From positions 302,710,166 through 302,774,165 of the forward strand of contig CM077666.1 of NCBI GenBank assembly GCA_039707655.1: a stretch of DNA of 64,000 nt, written 5' to 3'. This DNA is from Elymus sibiricus. Taxonomy: Eukaryota; Streptophyta; Magnoliopsida; Poales; Poaceae. Made by a program: the position numbers and the translations under genes. Of this stretch, positions 11,857 to 24,700 are shown one piece after another (the first letter of the stretch is position 1; the number at the start of each line of letters is the position of its first letter). A model generated the notes under the pieces. That model was not told where the DNA came from. It saw only the letters and a list, made by a program, of their open reading frames with translations, and did not search any database.

Positions 11857-13392
11857 TGATACGTCTCAAACGTATCCATAATTTATGAAGTATTCATGCT
11901 ATATTTGCATCATTTATTTATGTTTTTGGCACAATATTTATTTGGTCTAACCTATTAATCCAGTGCCAGAGGCCAGTTCTTGTTTTCTATTGTTTTGGGG
12001 TTTTTAGGTGAAAATTTCACTGAGCCGTAATGAGTTGAAATCTTTTGTGATTTTTTTATGGAATAAAAGACCACAGGAGCCAGAAGATGGAAGCCGGGGA
12101 AGCCATGAGGGGCCCACACGACTAGGCACTGCCGGCGTGAGCAATCCCTATGTCGATTGGTGTTGTACTTTCGCCACAAGAAAGCTATTTTTATGGGAAA
12201 AAAACCTTAAAATTCCAGCCCAATCGGAGTGACGGATCTTCGGATATAAAAGAAACGGTGCTCATCCAGAAAACAGAACCGAAAATAGGAGACAGAAAGA
12301 GAAATCGAATCTAGGGGAGAGCTCCCTCTCTCCCAGATGGCCAAGGAAGAAGAATGAGGAGGAGGGGGGGCCCTTCCCCCTCTCCTCCGGTGGCGGCGGA
12401 ACGCCGCTGGGGACATCTCTACCATCACCATCAACATCACCAACAACTCTCTCTATCTCCGTTCTTATGGTGATGTGTGAGTAGTTCATCCTTGGGTTGA
12501 GGGTATGTACTAGTAGTTATGTATTCGATCTCTCTCCCTCTCCCATGCTCTTGAAAGATTCTGATGTTGATTGTATAATGAGCTTTATTAATATAGTTGG
12601 ATCATATGATGCTTCCCCCTCTATTATTTTTGTGGTGAATTGAGTCTTGCTATTTGAAGTTTATTTATGTTTGATTAAATACTTTGGATTTGACATTACA
12701 TGATGCATGTCTAGTAATTAGCTTGCGGATACCTGTGGTGACATTGGGGTACTCTATGCATAAAGGTCGAACGGTAAGTATCATATGGTGTTGTCGTAGT
12801 ACAATTTCTGGAACTATCTGTGGCACATTGGGGTGGTTCGATAGATTAAGATTGGAAAGGTGACTTTGAGGTGGTTTGCTGTTAAGCGCACCTATGCTAC
12901 TTCATCCTACTTTCTCCAATAAAATAGAAACTTTGGAGTGATTCTTTGCTGCACTTTTTGAGGGATTGTCATGTGGTTTAATTGTGTTAATGATGTTGAG
13001 AGTTGGCACTAGTGAAAGTATGAACCTTAGGCCTTGTTTCCAAGCATTGAGACACCATTTATTTACTTTTGTTACTTGTTACTTTGTTGTTTTTATTTAT
13101 TCTGATTATAAAAAGCTATTTCTACCATCCATGCATATTACCCATATATCAGCATATTTTCGCCGAACTAGTGCACCTATACAACTGACAATTGTATTGG
13201 GTGTGTTGGGGACACAGATTACTTGTATTTGATTGTAGGGTTGTTTGAGAGAGAACCACTTTCATCCTATACCTCCCACAGATTGATAAACCTTAGGCCA
13301 TCCACTTGATGAAAATGTATTGTTGTCCTACAAAACTCTGTGCTTGGAAGCCCAACAAAGTCTACAAGAATAAAGTTGTGTAGTAGACATCA
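11857..13392 (+). mobile_element. Solo LTR, Sabrina/WHAM-like
   Basis: Begins TGATACGTCTCAAACG and ends GTAGACATCA. Flanks are ACACC (11852-11856) and ATACC (13393-13397), a 5-bp target duplication with one C/T difference. No primer site or internal sequence is present, so the full element was probably lost by recombination between its LTRs. It is related at its start to the LTR at 7084 but diverges within a few hundred bases. Confidence 0.75.
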
Positions 13393-13397
13393 ATACC

Positions 13398-14096
13398 GAC
13401 TCTGAAATGAACCTAAGGTCGGTTTGCATCCTTACTACCTACGTGGTCAGTTGGAGTTGTGGACGTTCCTTCCTCAGACCAGGCGGTACAAGGCTGCCAA
13501 CCGCAGTCTCTTAGAGCAACTATGAAAACACCAGAGCGGTGCTACCGTTGTGGTGTCCATTAGTACCGGCTAAAATAAAATAGCCGAAACTACCGGAGTG
13601 TTGTCGCACCAGTGCCACACCATTCCCGAAGGAAAATGGCCAGGACCGGTAGTAAGCCTGGCACTAGGGACGGTAGTGCCGCTACAAATAGGGGAGTGGT
13701 ACTACCACTTAAGTGAGTAGTACTACGGTTCTGGTAGTGCTGGTCAGAGTACTGCTCCCACAGGGGAGTGGTACTACCGCCCAACACAGCGGTCCTATCG
13801 GGTGGACTTTTTCAGCACTTGGTAGAATTTGGTTCTCTCCTCAAAATAGGTGGGAATGTATCGTGGGTGCAATATAAATTTTGTGTATGTGATTTGATTG
13901 CATCCGTACCTTCCAATGTGGACCCCTCTTAATAGTATGGATTTCTTACGACCAAAGAAATAAAAGCGTCGAAAATGTCGTCTTCGATCTTTTCCTTCCA
14001 GAGGGGTACCTAACCGTCTTGTGGCATTAGAATATGCATGTGTAGCTCAAGCACACGGTTAGTCTGCAAATTGTGTTGTCATCAACACCAAAACAC
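13398..14096. other. Unassigned degenerate repeat sequence
   Basis: No gene seen. The part at about 13540-13800 is rich in imperfect GGTAGTACTACC-type words like those in the LTR at 41550-44366, so it may be a very old LTR fragment of that kind. Confidence 0.35.
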
Positions 14097-15033
14097 TTAG
14101 GGAGGGAAATGCCCTTTCACTAGCCAAGTAAAGAAACGCTCCTTCGGAGGCACGATGTTTTTCCATACGGTGCTAGCATAGTCAGTGAGCTCCGTTCCCA
14201 AGAAGAGAGCGTTGTAGGCCGAGCTAGCAGAGTAGATCCCATTCGCTGCGAGCCTCCATGAAAAAGAAGCATCCTCGTTGTTGAGATGCAGAAGTAGTTG
14301 TATTTGCCGCCATAGGCCCATGAATTCGACAATCGCCTCGAGTGAGCAAGACCCTCTAATGTCCATGGTCCATTTGTTGTCAACTAGAGCTTCTGCTACC
14401 ATTATATTTTGCCCTCCTCTCGCCTTTACAAACAGGAATAGATTCAGAGCAATGTCAAGGGCACTTTGACCATTGATCCACCTATCACGCGAAAAAGCTC
14501 ACACGGTCACCCCTACCCACCGTGCATTTGGTAGCCGGAAGATGATGGGAGAGAGACCTGACCAAGCTCGAACCAGTCCATTTTTCTGCAACCACAGTCA
14601 CCTGATCTGCAGCACCATGTTTAGGTAATTGAGATGGTGTATGCCAAGTCCCCCAACTCCAAAGGTTTGTAGACCTACTCCCAAGCAACTAAGAAATGAT
14701 CACCATTGGATTCCTTGTGCTCTCTCCAGAGGAAACTCCAGAAAATCTTTGTGATGGCCTTGAGAACCCACGGCGGCAATTCAAGGGAGAGCATATGGTA
14801 TGTAGCAATTGCGGTGAGGTTCAAACGCCTTGTGGTGAACAACATGGAGGTCCTCCAAGTAGCCCATTTTCGCACCACTTGATCGATGAGGGGTTGTAGA
14901 TCCTCCTTAGCATCAGAGTCAACTTACGCCAAGGATTAGTATGGAGATTCATGCACTGGATGGTTGCTCCACTAAACCTTGACGTAAGATATGCTCGTAC
15001 TCTTTCTGGAGAAAAAGCATACCACATGCTCAT
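14097..15033 (-). pseudogene. LINE ORF2 C-terminal fragment
   Basis: Minus-strand frames, read from 15033 to 14097, show the end of a non-LTR reverse transcriptase (LTAIATYHMLSLELPPWVLK, KIFWSFLWREH). A zinc-binding domain follows, with SFSWRLAANGIYSASSAYNA and a VPPKERFFTWL-like end. Frames change several times and no catalytic part remains. A truncated, dead LINE copy. Confidence 0.7.
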
Positions 15034-15639
15034 TTATCGAACATCATAGAGCTATTATATTAAATAAAGGATAGAGCAATTCCATTTTTTCAAATAGGAA
15101 AGTGGAGGGTTTAAAAACGTTGGTTTCTTGTAGCAAACTTTTATGTGATTGTGCCTGTCAATGTATTGGTAACCCCAATTCATGTCATGAGGGAAAACAA
15201 CACTTAACAAACTAAGTTGGAAAAGATTACTCAGAAATAACCATAGAAGAAAAGGGAAGGAGGTTGCTACAATTTTGGCAAACCTGGGACACCCATGTCG
15301 TTTATTACCAATGAACTATAATTTGCATGTTTCATTCTCACATTGCGAAATCCCTCTCAATCTTTCATTAGTGGAATCAACTGGAACTCTTCCTCACTCC
15401 CATTAGGAAACCCTATGGCACTAGAAAGTCCAAAGAGTGAGAGCAAATGGAAGACTTTGAATGGGCAGAGAGAGTTGAGTAGCCGCCGGGGTTACTATTT
15501 GGGGTCAACTTGCATGAAGAAGAAAGATCATATGGTGACAACAGTGCTAGAATTACAACTGCCAGAATTGTGTGTCACAAGAAGTGCAATTGACAAGAAC
15601 ACAAAAGAGGCGGAAGGAAAGCTCTGCTTCCCTTGTTAG

Positions 15640-16170
15640 GTCAGAAGCAAAGCCATTGAATACCCGGTCTGCTATTCCTACTTCCAGTAAAGGGAAATTG
15701 AAAAGATGGTGGATGAATTGTTGCAGCAAGGCTTCACTCCTCAACTAGCCCTATGCATCGCCTATCCCTCTTGGTCAAGAAGAAGGGCATGAGCTGGGGA
15801 CTCTCTGTCTACTATAGAGCTCTCAATACACAAACAGTGAAGAACCGGTATCTCATTCCACTGATAGATAATCTCCTTGACCAATTGCATGGTGCCACCA
15901 TTTTCTCAAAAAGGACCTCGGGATACAACTAGATCAGGATGGAAGATAAGGATGTGTATAAGACTGCATTCAAGACCCACCAATGCCATTTCGAATACAA
16001 GGTCATGCCATTTGGTCTGACGAACCGGCCATGTTCAACAATTTAATGAACATGGTACACTGTTGAGAAGGTTTGTACTCGTATTCTTCGATGATATCCT
16101 GGTGTACAGTGAATGGTTATAAATCACATGGTGACCACCTCAGGCTAATGTTCCCCCTTCTACTTTATTT
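15640..16170 (+). pseudogene. Gypsy reverse transcriptase remnant
   Basis: Conceptual translation in shifting frames gives [49 protein letters not shown] and a catalytic-like FFDDILVYS near 16090-16118. Many stops and indels. The order fits a + strand Ty3/Gypsy polymerase; no LTRs could be assigned. Confidence 0.65.
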
Positions 16171-16299
16171 GAGTTAGGCAGAGATTGACATCTGTGGTTT
16201 ACCATTTCAACCAGAGATTGACATCTCCATCGTAACCATGGCGGTACGAAAGTAAGGTAGTCCATGATGGGTTTGAATACCTATTCTTTTGAGAAAGAA

Positions 16300-16560
16300 A
16301 GAGTTAAGGTGATCCTTGGACCGTTGAAAATAGGAGACACATCCAAATCGGTACTTGTGGAGAATAGTCTTTTCCTTAAAAAGACCTAACTTCGTGAAGC
16401 TTTAGAATAGTTTTAGGTAGTCTTTGCCATATTGGTAAAAGAGACCGCCCCTCAAAACAGAGACCTCGAAGTCCCTGTAGAGTTGAAACCTCTCCTTGAA
16501 GATTTCCGAGACATTGTCCCAACTGATTCACATACCTAACTAAGCAACCTGAATGGAAGG
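16300..16560 (+). pseudogene. Gypsy protease/RT linker remnant
   Basis: A short readable stretch (ETAPQNRDLEVPVELKPLL then EDFRDIVPTD) resembles the linker before a Gypsy reverse transcriptase. It lies downstream of the RT remnant at 15640, so the pieces are scrambled or come from different copies. Confidence 0.4.
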
Positions 16561-17054
16561 TTAATCAATGAATGAAATGTTCTCCCCAGCTGTTACGAAC
16601 TATCAGATGGTCTATAATTAGGAATGAAGGAAATTTGATTTCAAAGATCAAATAAAGAGGGGATTTTTTTTTTGAGTATATAAAGAGGGGATTTTGGAAA
16701 TAAGAGTTACAGGAACAACTAGTCGAACAGAAGCATGAGTTAAGTGGTGTTGCTAACTTCCTTACTCATTGTAGCTGTTGTGATGGGTGGATTGGACATG
16801 AAAGGATTGAAATAACAAGAGGTAATGTGAATCAACAAAGGTTGCCTTTTTCAAGCAAGTAAACTATTGGCTTTGCCTACCTTATTGTGTTGTAGGCATC
16901 TTGAATTGTAAGTAAGGATCAACCTAGTCTTAAGCTAGAGCTGCTCCTTCTATCACATCAAATTCTATTAAGAAGATGGGCCTTCTCGTCTGATCTCTAC
17001 ATCAACATTATGCTTTGTGCATGTGTATATGTCTGTGATTGTGCTCTGTCATCG

Positions 17055-17225
17055 ACAAGGTCAACCGGCGACAGCGGCGCGTCGGTGGCTCGTTCTGACG
17101 GCAGTCGTGATCGTTTGGTGGTGGTCTCGGAATCTCGATGTAACTTTTATTATGTTTGAAATGTTTTGTACTTTCGGTAAACATTTATAATAGATCTGAT
17201 CATTTTGAAAGAAGAAAAAAAACAC
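17055..17225 (+). mobile_element. LINE 3' end with A-rich tail
   Basis: Shows the word order GGTGGTCT ... GATGTAA ... TTTTGTACTTTC ... poly-A (17213-17223). The same order is seen in the LINE pieces at 38018 (reverse strand) and 63690. It probably inserted about 400 bp upstream of the desaturase start codon. Confidence 0.5.
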
Positions 17226-17622
17226 ATTAAGTTTCATGCTCGTAGGCACCCGGATCCAAAACACCTCACTATCGAGAACATAAAGTTTATTTTCGCCATG
17301 GGGCCAGTGAGGTCAAAAATTTCAATGCAGGCCTGCAAAAGAGGTTGGAATAACTCGACGCCGTAAACAAAAATAATGGCGGATCCCTCTCTCCTCGATC
17401 GACAAGAAATTCTCTCTCTTCCCTCTTTTAATAGCCGGATCCCTCTCACAAACCCCTTGTATAACCCCCCCACAGCCAGCCCACGCAGGTACGGGTAGAG
17501 ACAACCAGGAGCGCCCAAGAAGCGGTGCAGGAGGAATCCCGGCCTCTGTAGCAAACAAGAATCCATCCACCTGTCCTCATCGAGATCTCGCACGGGGTGG
17601 TCGTGAGGTGAGTCGACCGGCC

Positions 17623-20600
17623 ATGGCGTTCAGGGCGTGCCTCCCGTCCCACAAGGCCTCGCCGTCGCCTTCCGTCGCGCAGAGGAGGGCCAGCAATGGG
17701 GCACCGCCGGTGGTGGCCATGGCCTCCACCATCAACGAGTAAGCAGATCCTCCCGCCCATGCCTGCAAATCCTGCTCGTTCCTTGATTATGGCGGAAATG
17801 GTTTCGTGTATAGTGTGATCTGGGTTGGTGGGAGGGTTTCTATAGACTCGGGAGTTATTTTTGTGATCTGGGGTGGCGAGATTTGTGATCTAGAATTGGC
17901 TGCCTGGAAAATAGGGCAAACACTTACTCCAATGGATCGGATCAAATCACGAGAAGAAGAAAAACGTAACTATTTGCGTTTGGTTTCCGTGTTCTCCTTC
18001 TTTTCTGGTTGAGATCCAGGGCTTTGCTCGGCGCGTTTTGTTATCTATCGTGGCGCTTGTCTTTAAATTCATTTGCTGATCCATTTGATGCCGAGCTCCT
18101 GCCTACGATCTGGATGGCTAGTTCGTGACCAAAATCGATTTGGCGATCTAGCCCGTTGGCAGATGCGCATGTGCGACCAAAATCCGGTTCCTTTTTTCTG
18201 TATATTTCTGTTTTTTTTTTGTAACGACGATATATCTACTGGTTCTCAAATTGATTGTGCATGTACCAATTTCACATTAAGTAGTTATTTGTCATAACCA
18301 AAATCCTATATTATTGATTTGAAGGAATTGCTTGTGCAGAAACAATAGATGGTCCAGGCTGTAGAAATCCAGAATTCTTTGGATGGTCAATTTAATCAGG
18401 CCGTCAAAATTCATAGTCGTTTCGATGGTCAATTTAAGCAGGCCGTAGAATTCCAGAATTGTTTGGATGGTCAATTTAAATTTATGCAGGCTGTACTTGT
18501 TCAAAGTTGTTTTCCAGTGGTCTTCGGAGGGGTTTATGTCATGCATGAAGCCATGAACTTGTTAGCTGCTGAGATCTGAACTTGTTCAAACATGTTGATG
18601 GGGATAGACTGATAGTGAACATTAAAAGGCTTGATCTGCGACTATGATTTGTGCAATTTAGTTTTTGGGAGAGCACACGAACACTACACTAGTGTTCTTG
18701 TAGTATCAGTTTAAATAAGTCATAGTCTAAGAACAGAAATAAGTTATTCTGGATAATAGCTTGTAAAACCTTAGAAACATTGTTGATTCTGCCCTGTTTA
18801 TGTACATAGATGCAGTTGTGTGGCACTTAAAGCTAGTTAATCTCACTTCACCGAAACCCTACCTGTTTTGGATATATGGTAACCTGTTTGGTATACACTG
18901 TTTTGTGTTAAGTTTCTATGCAAACATCAGGAGCCTTTCTTCACCCTGCCGTATAGGAATAGTCTCATTGTGTTTCCTTGGTCACTGTAATTTGATAGAA
19001 GAAGCCTGGAAATTTCCAGAATAGAGATCTTATAGTAGATAGATTAATATGAGTTGCATTGCATTGTTTTGATTTGCTCTATTAAATCAGGCACCTTAAC
19101 AAGTACACATCCATATGTACCGTGCAGTGCTTCTTCTGAATTGTACTAAATCATTATGTTACCTTTCCTAGGGTCAAAACTGCCAAAAAGCCCTATGCTC
19201 CACCACGTGAGGTGCATCTCCAAGTCATGCATTCACTACCAGCACAAAAGAAGGAGATCTTTGATTCACTTCAATCTTGGGCTAGGGACAACCTATTGAA
19301 CCTTCTGAAGCCAGTTGAGAAGTCATGGCAGCCACAGGACTTCCTACCAGACCCTTCTTCCGAGGGATTTTATGATGAAGTAAAAGAACTGAGGGAGCGG
19401 GCAAAGGAAATCCCTGATGACTACTTTGTTTGCCTAGTTGGTGACATGGTTACTGAGGAAGCCCTTCCTACCTACCAAACAATGCTCAACACCCTTGATG
19501 GTGTCCGAGATGAAACTGGCGCAAGCCCAACTGCCTGGGCTGTTTGGACAAGAGCATGGACTGCTGAAGAAAACAGGCACGGTGATCTTCTGAACAAGTA
19601 TATGTACCTTTCAGGACGGGTTGACATGAGACAAATTGAGAAGACTATACAGTACCTTGTTGGTTCTGGAATGGTAAGAACTATTATCTACTGTATCATG
19701 TAAGGACAGTGGTATCCCTTTTCCTTTCAGTGTATCATAATTAACTTTGCTAATCTCAAACAAAATAACCAATGTTCTCAAAACCAACATGTAACAAAAG
19801 TGTGTGGTGTTCAATCGACAAACTACCATTTACTTTGTGCTGTGTGTAGATAGTGCTTCAATGTAGCAACTAGCAAGGCAACTTATATTCTGTTTTAGCC
19901 ATTTCAAACAGTACAATGGTACACCTAAGATATCCTTCATTTTTTTAAGAAACACTGTTTGTTGAGTGGTCACTTTTGATATCTATGGTTAGCTACTTGT
20001 AAATTGTAACATGCAATTATTTTTGGATTGAACATTGCCGTTAACTTTAGTGTATTGCTGTCTCTTCTTTCACCAGGATCCGGGAACTGAGAATAATCCC
20101 TACATGGGTTTCCTTTACACATCATTCCAAGAGAGAGCAACTTTCATATCCCATGGCAATACCGCTAGGCATGCCAAGCAATTTGGGGACCTTAAACTGG
20201 CCCAGATATGCGGCACAATAGCAGCTGATGAGAAGCGCCATGAGACGGCTTACACCAAGATAGTTGAGAAGCTTTTTGAAATAGATCCTGACTACACGGT
20301 GCTTGCATTTGCTGACATGATGAGGAAGAAGATCTCAATGCCTGCTCATCTCATGTACGATGGTGAGGACGACAACCTATTCGAGCACTTCAGCTCGGTG
20401 GCACAGCGGCTTGGCGTCTACACGGCGAAAGACTACGCCGACATCCTCGAGTTCTTGGTCCAGAGGTGGAAAGTTGCAGATGTCACTGGACTGTCCGGTG
20501 AAGGGAGACGGGCGCAGGACTACGTGTGCACCTTGGCAACCAGATTCAGGCGGCTGGACGAAAGAGCGCAGGCCAGGGCGAAACCGGGGCCTGTGGTTCC

Positions 20601-20637
20601 GTTCAGCTGGGTTTACGACCGCAAAGTGCAGCTCTAA
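17623..20637 (+). CDS. SAD: Stearoyl-ACP (acyl-ACP) 9-desaturase, plastid
   Basis: Three coding exons, 17623-17738, 19172-19673 and 20077-20637, have GT/AG borders and close to 392 codons, normal for the family. The soluble di-iron enzyme introduces the 9,10 double bond into stearoyl-ACP in the plastid stroma, using ferredoxin and oxygen, to make oleoyl-ACP. Residues 1 to about 35 are basic, Ser/Ala-rich and read as a transit peptide. Iron ligands are visible: EENRHG at 171-176, E225 in FQERAT, and DEKRH at 257-261. The C-terminus ([13 protein letters not shown]) is intact. Intron 1 is long (1.4 kb) and holds a 42-bp minisatellite. A CT-rich tract at 17380-17440 precedes the start, and AATAAA at 20897 is a plausible poly-A signal. 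Nothing suggests a pseudogene. Which paralogue it is cannot be said. Confidence 0.95.
18355..18486 (+). repeat. 42-bp minisatellite, about 3 copies, in desaturase intron 1
   Basis: Units start at 18355, 18397 and 18439, each CAGGC(T/C)GT... ending GATGGTCAATTTAA. The third is 6 bp longer and a partial fourth follows. The unit is a multiple of three, so frames stay open on both strands. Confidence 0.9.
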
Positions 20638-21123
20638 TAAAGAGGAACACAAGGTTAATGAGACTGCATCCATCCTATTATATCGTGTTTCGGGTCACAG
20701 TGTAGGTTTTCCTATTAGCAGGGTAGAATGTTTTATGTGCTGTCCTGTAAGTTGTTGGATGACAGTGGGTGAAGAGGCTAGTGAAAGTGGTGTGAGATGC
20801 TGGCTGGCCATGAAAAGGGCTCCGTTGCAACCTTATGTTGTGTTGAATATTTTATGTGACCGTTGAAGTTTACAGGGCTTGTATAAGTTTCAAAGTAATA
20901 AATGGATATTTGTATACAGACAGACCATTTTTCTGATCGAAATGCAATGAGTTTAACAAGCTTGATCATGTTCTGCTCTTCTCTGCTTTCCATCTTCTTG
21001 TTGTGTTTCTGCCTTGAGTTCATTACAGATCTATTTGGAACTTGGAATTATTTTGCCTTAACGGAGATCATGTTTCATGTGTTTTCTCTCAGTTTGAATT
21101 GAATTCACACAAGCCGCAAGTAA

Positions 21124-21342
21124 GGGCCTCTTTGATTCGCAAGGTTCTGAAAACGCAGGAATAGGAGATTGGAGTGGCATACCCACTTGAATCCTATAGG
21201 ATTAACGAGTGTTTTGATGCCAAAAAAAATAAAGGAATTGGAAAAGGAGGTCGGAGTGGATGTTAGATTTATGAAATGTAATACAAAAGATTTCATAGAA
21301 AAAAAATTCTATGGGATTCAATCCTATGAATCAAAAAAATCC
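21124..21342. mobile_element. Putative MITE downstream of the desaturase
   Basis: The left end GGGCCTCTTTGATTCGCAAG and the right end (reverse complement GGATTTTTTTGATTCATAGG) form imperfect terminal inverted repeats around AT-rich sequence. The pattern is familiar from grass MITEs. Superfamily and target duplication are not resolved. Confidence 0.5.
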
Positions 21343-21703
21343 TATGGAATTCTTTGGAATGTCAGTCAATTGAACAGTGAACCGGAGGACACAGTTTAAC
21401 AGTCTGGTATAATGATTAAAGAACCAATAGAACCACAATCCTGCCTGATCTTTCAACGGTTCAAGCTTTGCGTCTTTTTTTAACTACAAAACAGGACTAA
21501 ATCTATGCTGTTATACCAGCAACAGCACTCGTTTCCATATGCGTACAAGGCCAAGTGGCACCAGATCTGTACAAAGTATATAAGGGTAAGAAATGAGCTC
21601 CTGTCTGCCATCAACTTTTCTCGAATACGCATGAGTGTGCGTACTATATATATTAAAGAATGTCTGCCATCAACTTGATGAGAAGCCGAGCCCAGAACTC
21701 GAT

Positions 21704-24700
21704 CTAAGCAGAAACCCTGCTGGAGTGGAGCTCTGACTGCATCTCCCGAACAAGAATCTCCTCAACGGCGTCTACAAATCTTACCAGATGCCGACGAGTC
21801 TCAAGCTCCAAGCTATTGGCAAGTTCCTGGCAACCAAAGGACCAAGACTGCGAATTAGGTTGCTACTCAACAGCCGATACCCATGCTTATTATGTTTGTT
21901 TAATATTAGAATCCTAATGCCGCAGGTGCTATGTCAGAAATCCATTTTTTGGGGACTAAAGGCTTTGTTGTTGTTGTTGTTTGGTAGCCATGGCCATGGT
22001 CTAGAAGCTGGACCCTGGGTCAGGGCTAGTTCCGGTATAACTTTTGGTGGTCCTTATTGGCTACAAAAAGAAAACTAGGCGTCTATGTAAAACAGATCAC
22101 TATCTTCATACTTCCTCTGCTAATATTGGCATGCCTTTGCCTCCTGAACTATGCCGAAAAAAGACTTCCTACTGGTTCAGACAGTTTCACCGAAAGCTTG
22201 TATTATTCATGTATACTGTGGCAAATTAGATGCTAATACAAGCATTGGTTTCAAGCTTGGCGTAGCCATTTTTACCTTAGTCTTGCAGAGCAAATCTAAA
22301 GTTATATTCGTTGGCTGAGTCCCTGAATTGCGGATTGAGATTAACTTCAGACCATAGGACGACAGTGGCCAATCTGCAGATATCTTGAAGAAGGCATCAA
22401 TTGCACCAACCAAATGAGCTACGATTGTTTCATCTTTGTCAAAGTACTCAAAAGAATGCCTGTAAGAAAACAGAAGAGTTTGTCACATTATTTAAATGTT
22501 GAACACAAAGGGACAAAATTATGAGCGTATATAATATTCATGCTGACCGCCTACAATTAGTTTTTGTTGCCTATGTGCATCACATGAGTCTGGCTTCAAT
22601 TGTCAGATAAAATGTAGATCGCTACCTCTTTTGAGAAATATTTATCATTACTCAATTAAGGAGGTCATCAAATCCAAATAGTAAGGACATTAATGATTAA
22701 ATTGTCTTTCTAGTTTAATGTGAAATTGTAATATTTCTTGTTGTTTTTTGCTCTAACACGCGGCCAGCTGCATATCATTTTCTATTAGAAAGGAAAGTGT
22801 CTCTCATACTAAAATTTGTTTGATACAAAACCAAGTAAATAGCTCCAGTAATATTGGCAGAACATACTGTGCTATAACATACAAAGAGTGCTATGAATCA
22901 TTGCAGTGTAAGCTGTAAATTCAATGAAGAAGCTTAGAGATTATAGATTCCTTGCATTTATTCTTACAAAAGGGAATAACAGTAAAAAATTACAGAATTA
23001 TTAGCGCAATACTAGCAGATGCAGAATAATGTCACCTGGAATTATTGGCATCATTCACCAACGATCGTCTTAGAGTGTTGATTACAATCTGTTGTTGACA
23101 TTGCCGAATGAGCCATCCCAAAGATGGAGCGGAAATGACCTCTCTTCAAAAGCAGATAGCGTTTTTTGCATAAGCAGTTAAGCACACAAAAATGATTGAA
23201 AGTAATACAGAGTACAGTTCGCACAACTGTGAGTCGTGAATTGTATGCTAAAATAACACAAAAGAAATGACAAAGGCAAGTGAAGTTTCTTGGTGTTCTA
23301 TGCATGGTTTTCGAGTCGAGCGACTAGTCTCGACTAGTCGTCGACTAGTCGACGAGTCGCTGCTTCAGGGTCGACTCGGATCCTCGACTCGCTTCCTGGC
23401 TTGAGTCGAGCGACTCAAGCGACTAGTCTCGACTAGTCACGACTAGTCGCTGTGTATGGGTCGAAAACGACTCAATTATTGGGGGCCCCATCTGTCATAT
23501 GTTTTTTAGTGTTATCTGCTTGCCCATCCCCTCCTGGAAACCTAGATCGACTCTTTCTCCCCCCACCCCGATCCAACCCTCTCCTTGCCAGCCGCCGGCT
23601 CCTCTCCTCCTCCCATGGCTGCTGCTGCTGCTGGGGTGCTCCTCCCCTCCTCCCCTGGTTGATGTTGCTGCTGGTCTGCTCCTCCCCTCCTCCTCTGGTT
23701 GCTGCTGCTGCTCCCCCCCTCCTCCCCTGGTTGCTGCTGCTGGTGTGCTCTCATCCTCCTCCCCTGGATGCTGCTGCTGTTGGTGTGCTCCTCCACTGGC
23801 TGCTGCTGCTTAACTCACGTCGACTCGTCGCCATGTCGACTCGTCGACCATGAGTCTAGACTAGTCACGACTAGTCTAGAGTCGCCCCCTCCGAGCGACT
23901 CGTCGACTCATCGACTCAAAAACATTGGTTCTATGTTGTTTAATAGTGGTGGCACTTCTGAACCTTAATGAAGATTCGAAGTTGTTCAAATGTTTCAACA
24001 AGCGACCCCTTTTTTGGAAGAACAATAAGCCAGCTCTGTAAGTCAGATTGCAAAATATCTACATACCTGGATGACTTGAGCTTCTCAATCAGTATATCTA
24101 CACAAACATCAGCAGGAAAGATCTGAAAAGACAAATATGATTGGTAAAACATGATACAACATAGTTCTCCTGAATGGACTTTAAAAGGTTAAAAGTATGG
24201 CAATTGGCAATTCGTTATCAAGCACCATAACATTGCCAGCAAAGAACTGAATGAAGTACAAAAATCAGGAATAAGAAGAAAAGTTTTGACACGGCTTGAG
24301 GTGTTTAGCAGGAATCCAAATGCTGGAACCACTGAATAAGCATAAGCACAAAATTTTATTGTGAATGTTACAGAAAGAATATGAAATAACAGCATAATAC
24401 AAAATGAGTATCTTAATCCACTCATAGGTTACATTTAATAAAAGATGGTGGATACTGGTGTTGTCTCCTTCCTAATTCATATGCAAACAAAATCGATTCT
24501 AAGACAACATCAGTTTTTGCCTTGATTGTCAGGTACCTATGCAAGCATAAGCACAAAAAAACTTTTGCAATGATCAGGGGTATGGAAGAGTAGTTCACTG
24601 CTTTACCATTATTATTATTTTCAGTAAGTTTAGGAATGTCTGATAAAAATACTTTAAGCCTACAAAAATGTTACAGCTTGCCTGAGCCTTTATGTACCGT

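Noticed and set aside
15343..15639. 98-residue plus-strand frame as a gene
   Set aside because: It lies in degenerate transposon debris and has no recognisable domain, splice partners or homology pattern.
23452..23853. Leu/Pro/Ser-rich frames in the hAT-type element
   Set aside because: They come from the CTG/CTCC triplet run, occur in several frames at once and lie inside an intron.
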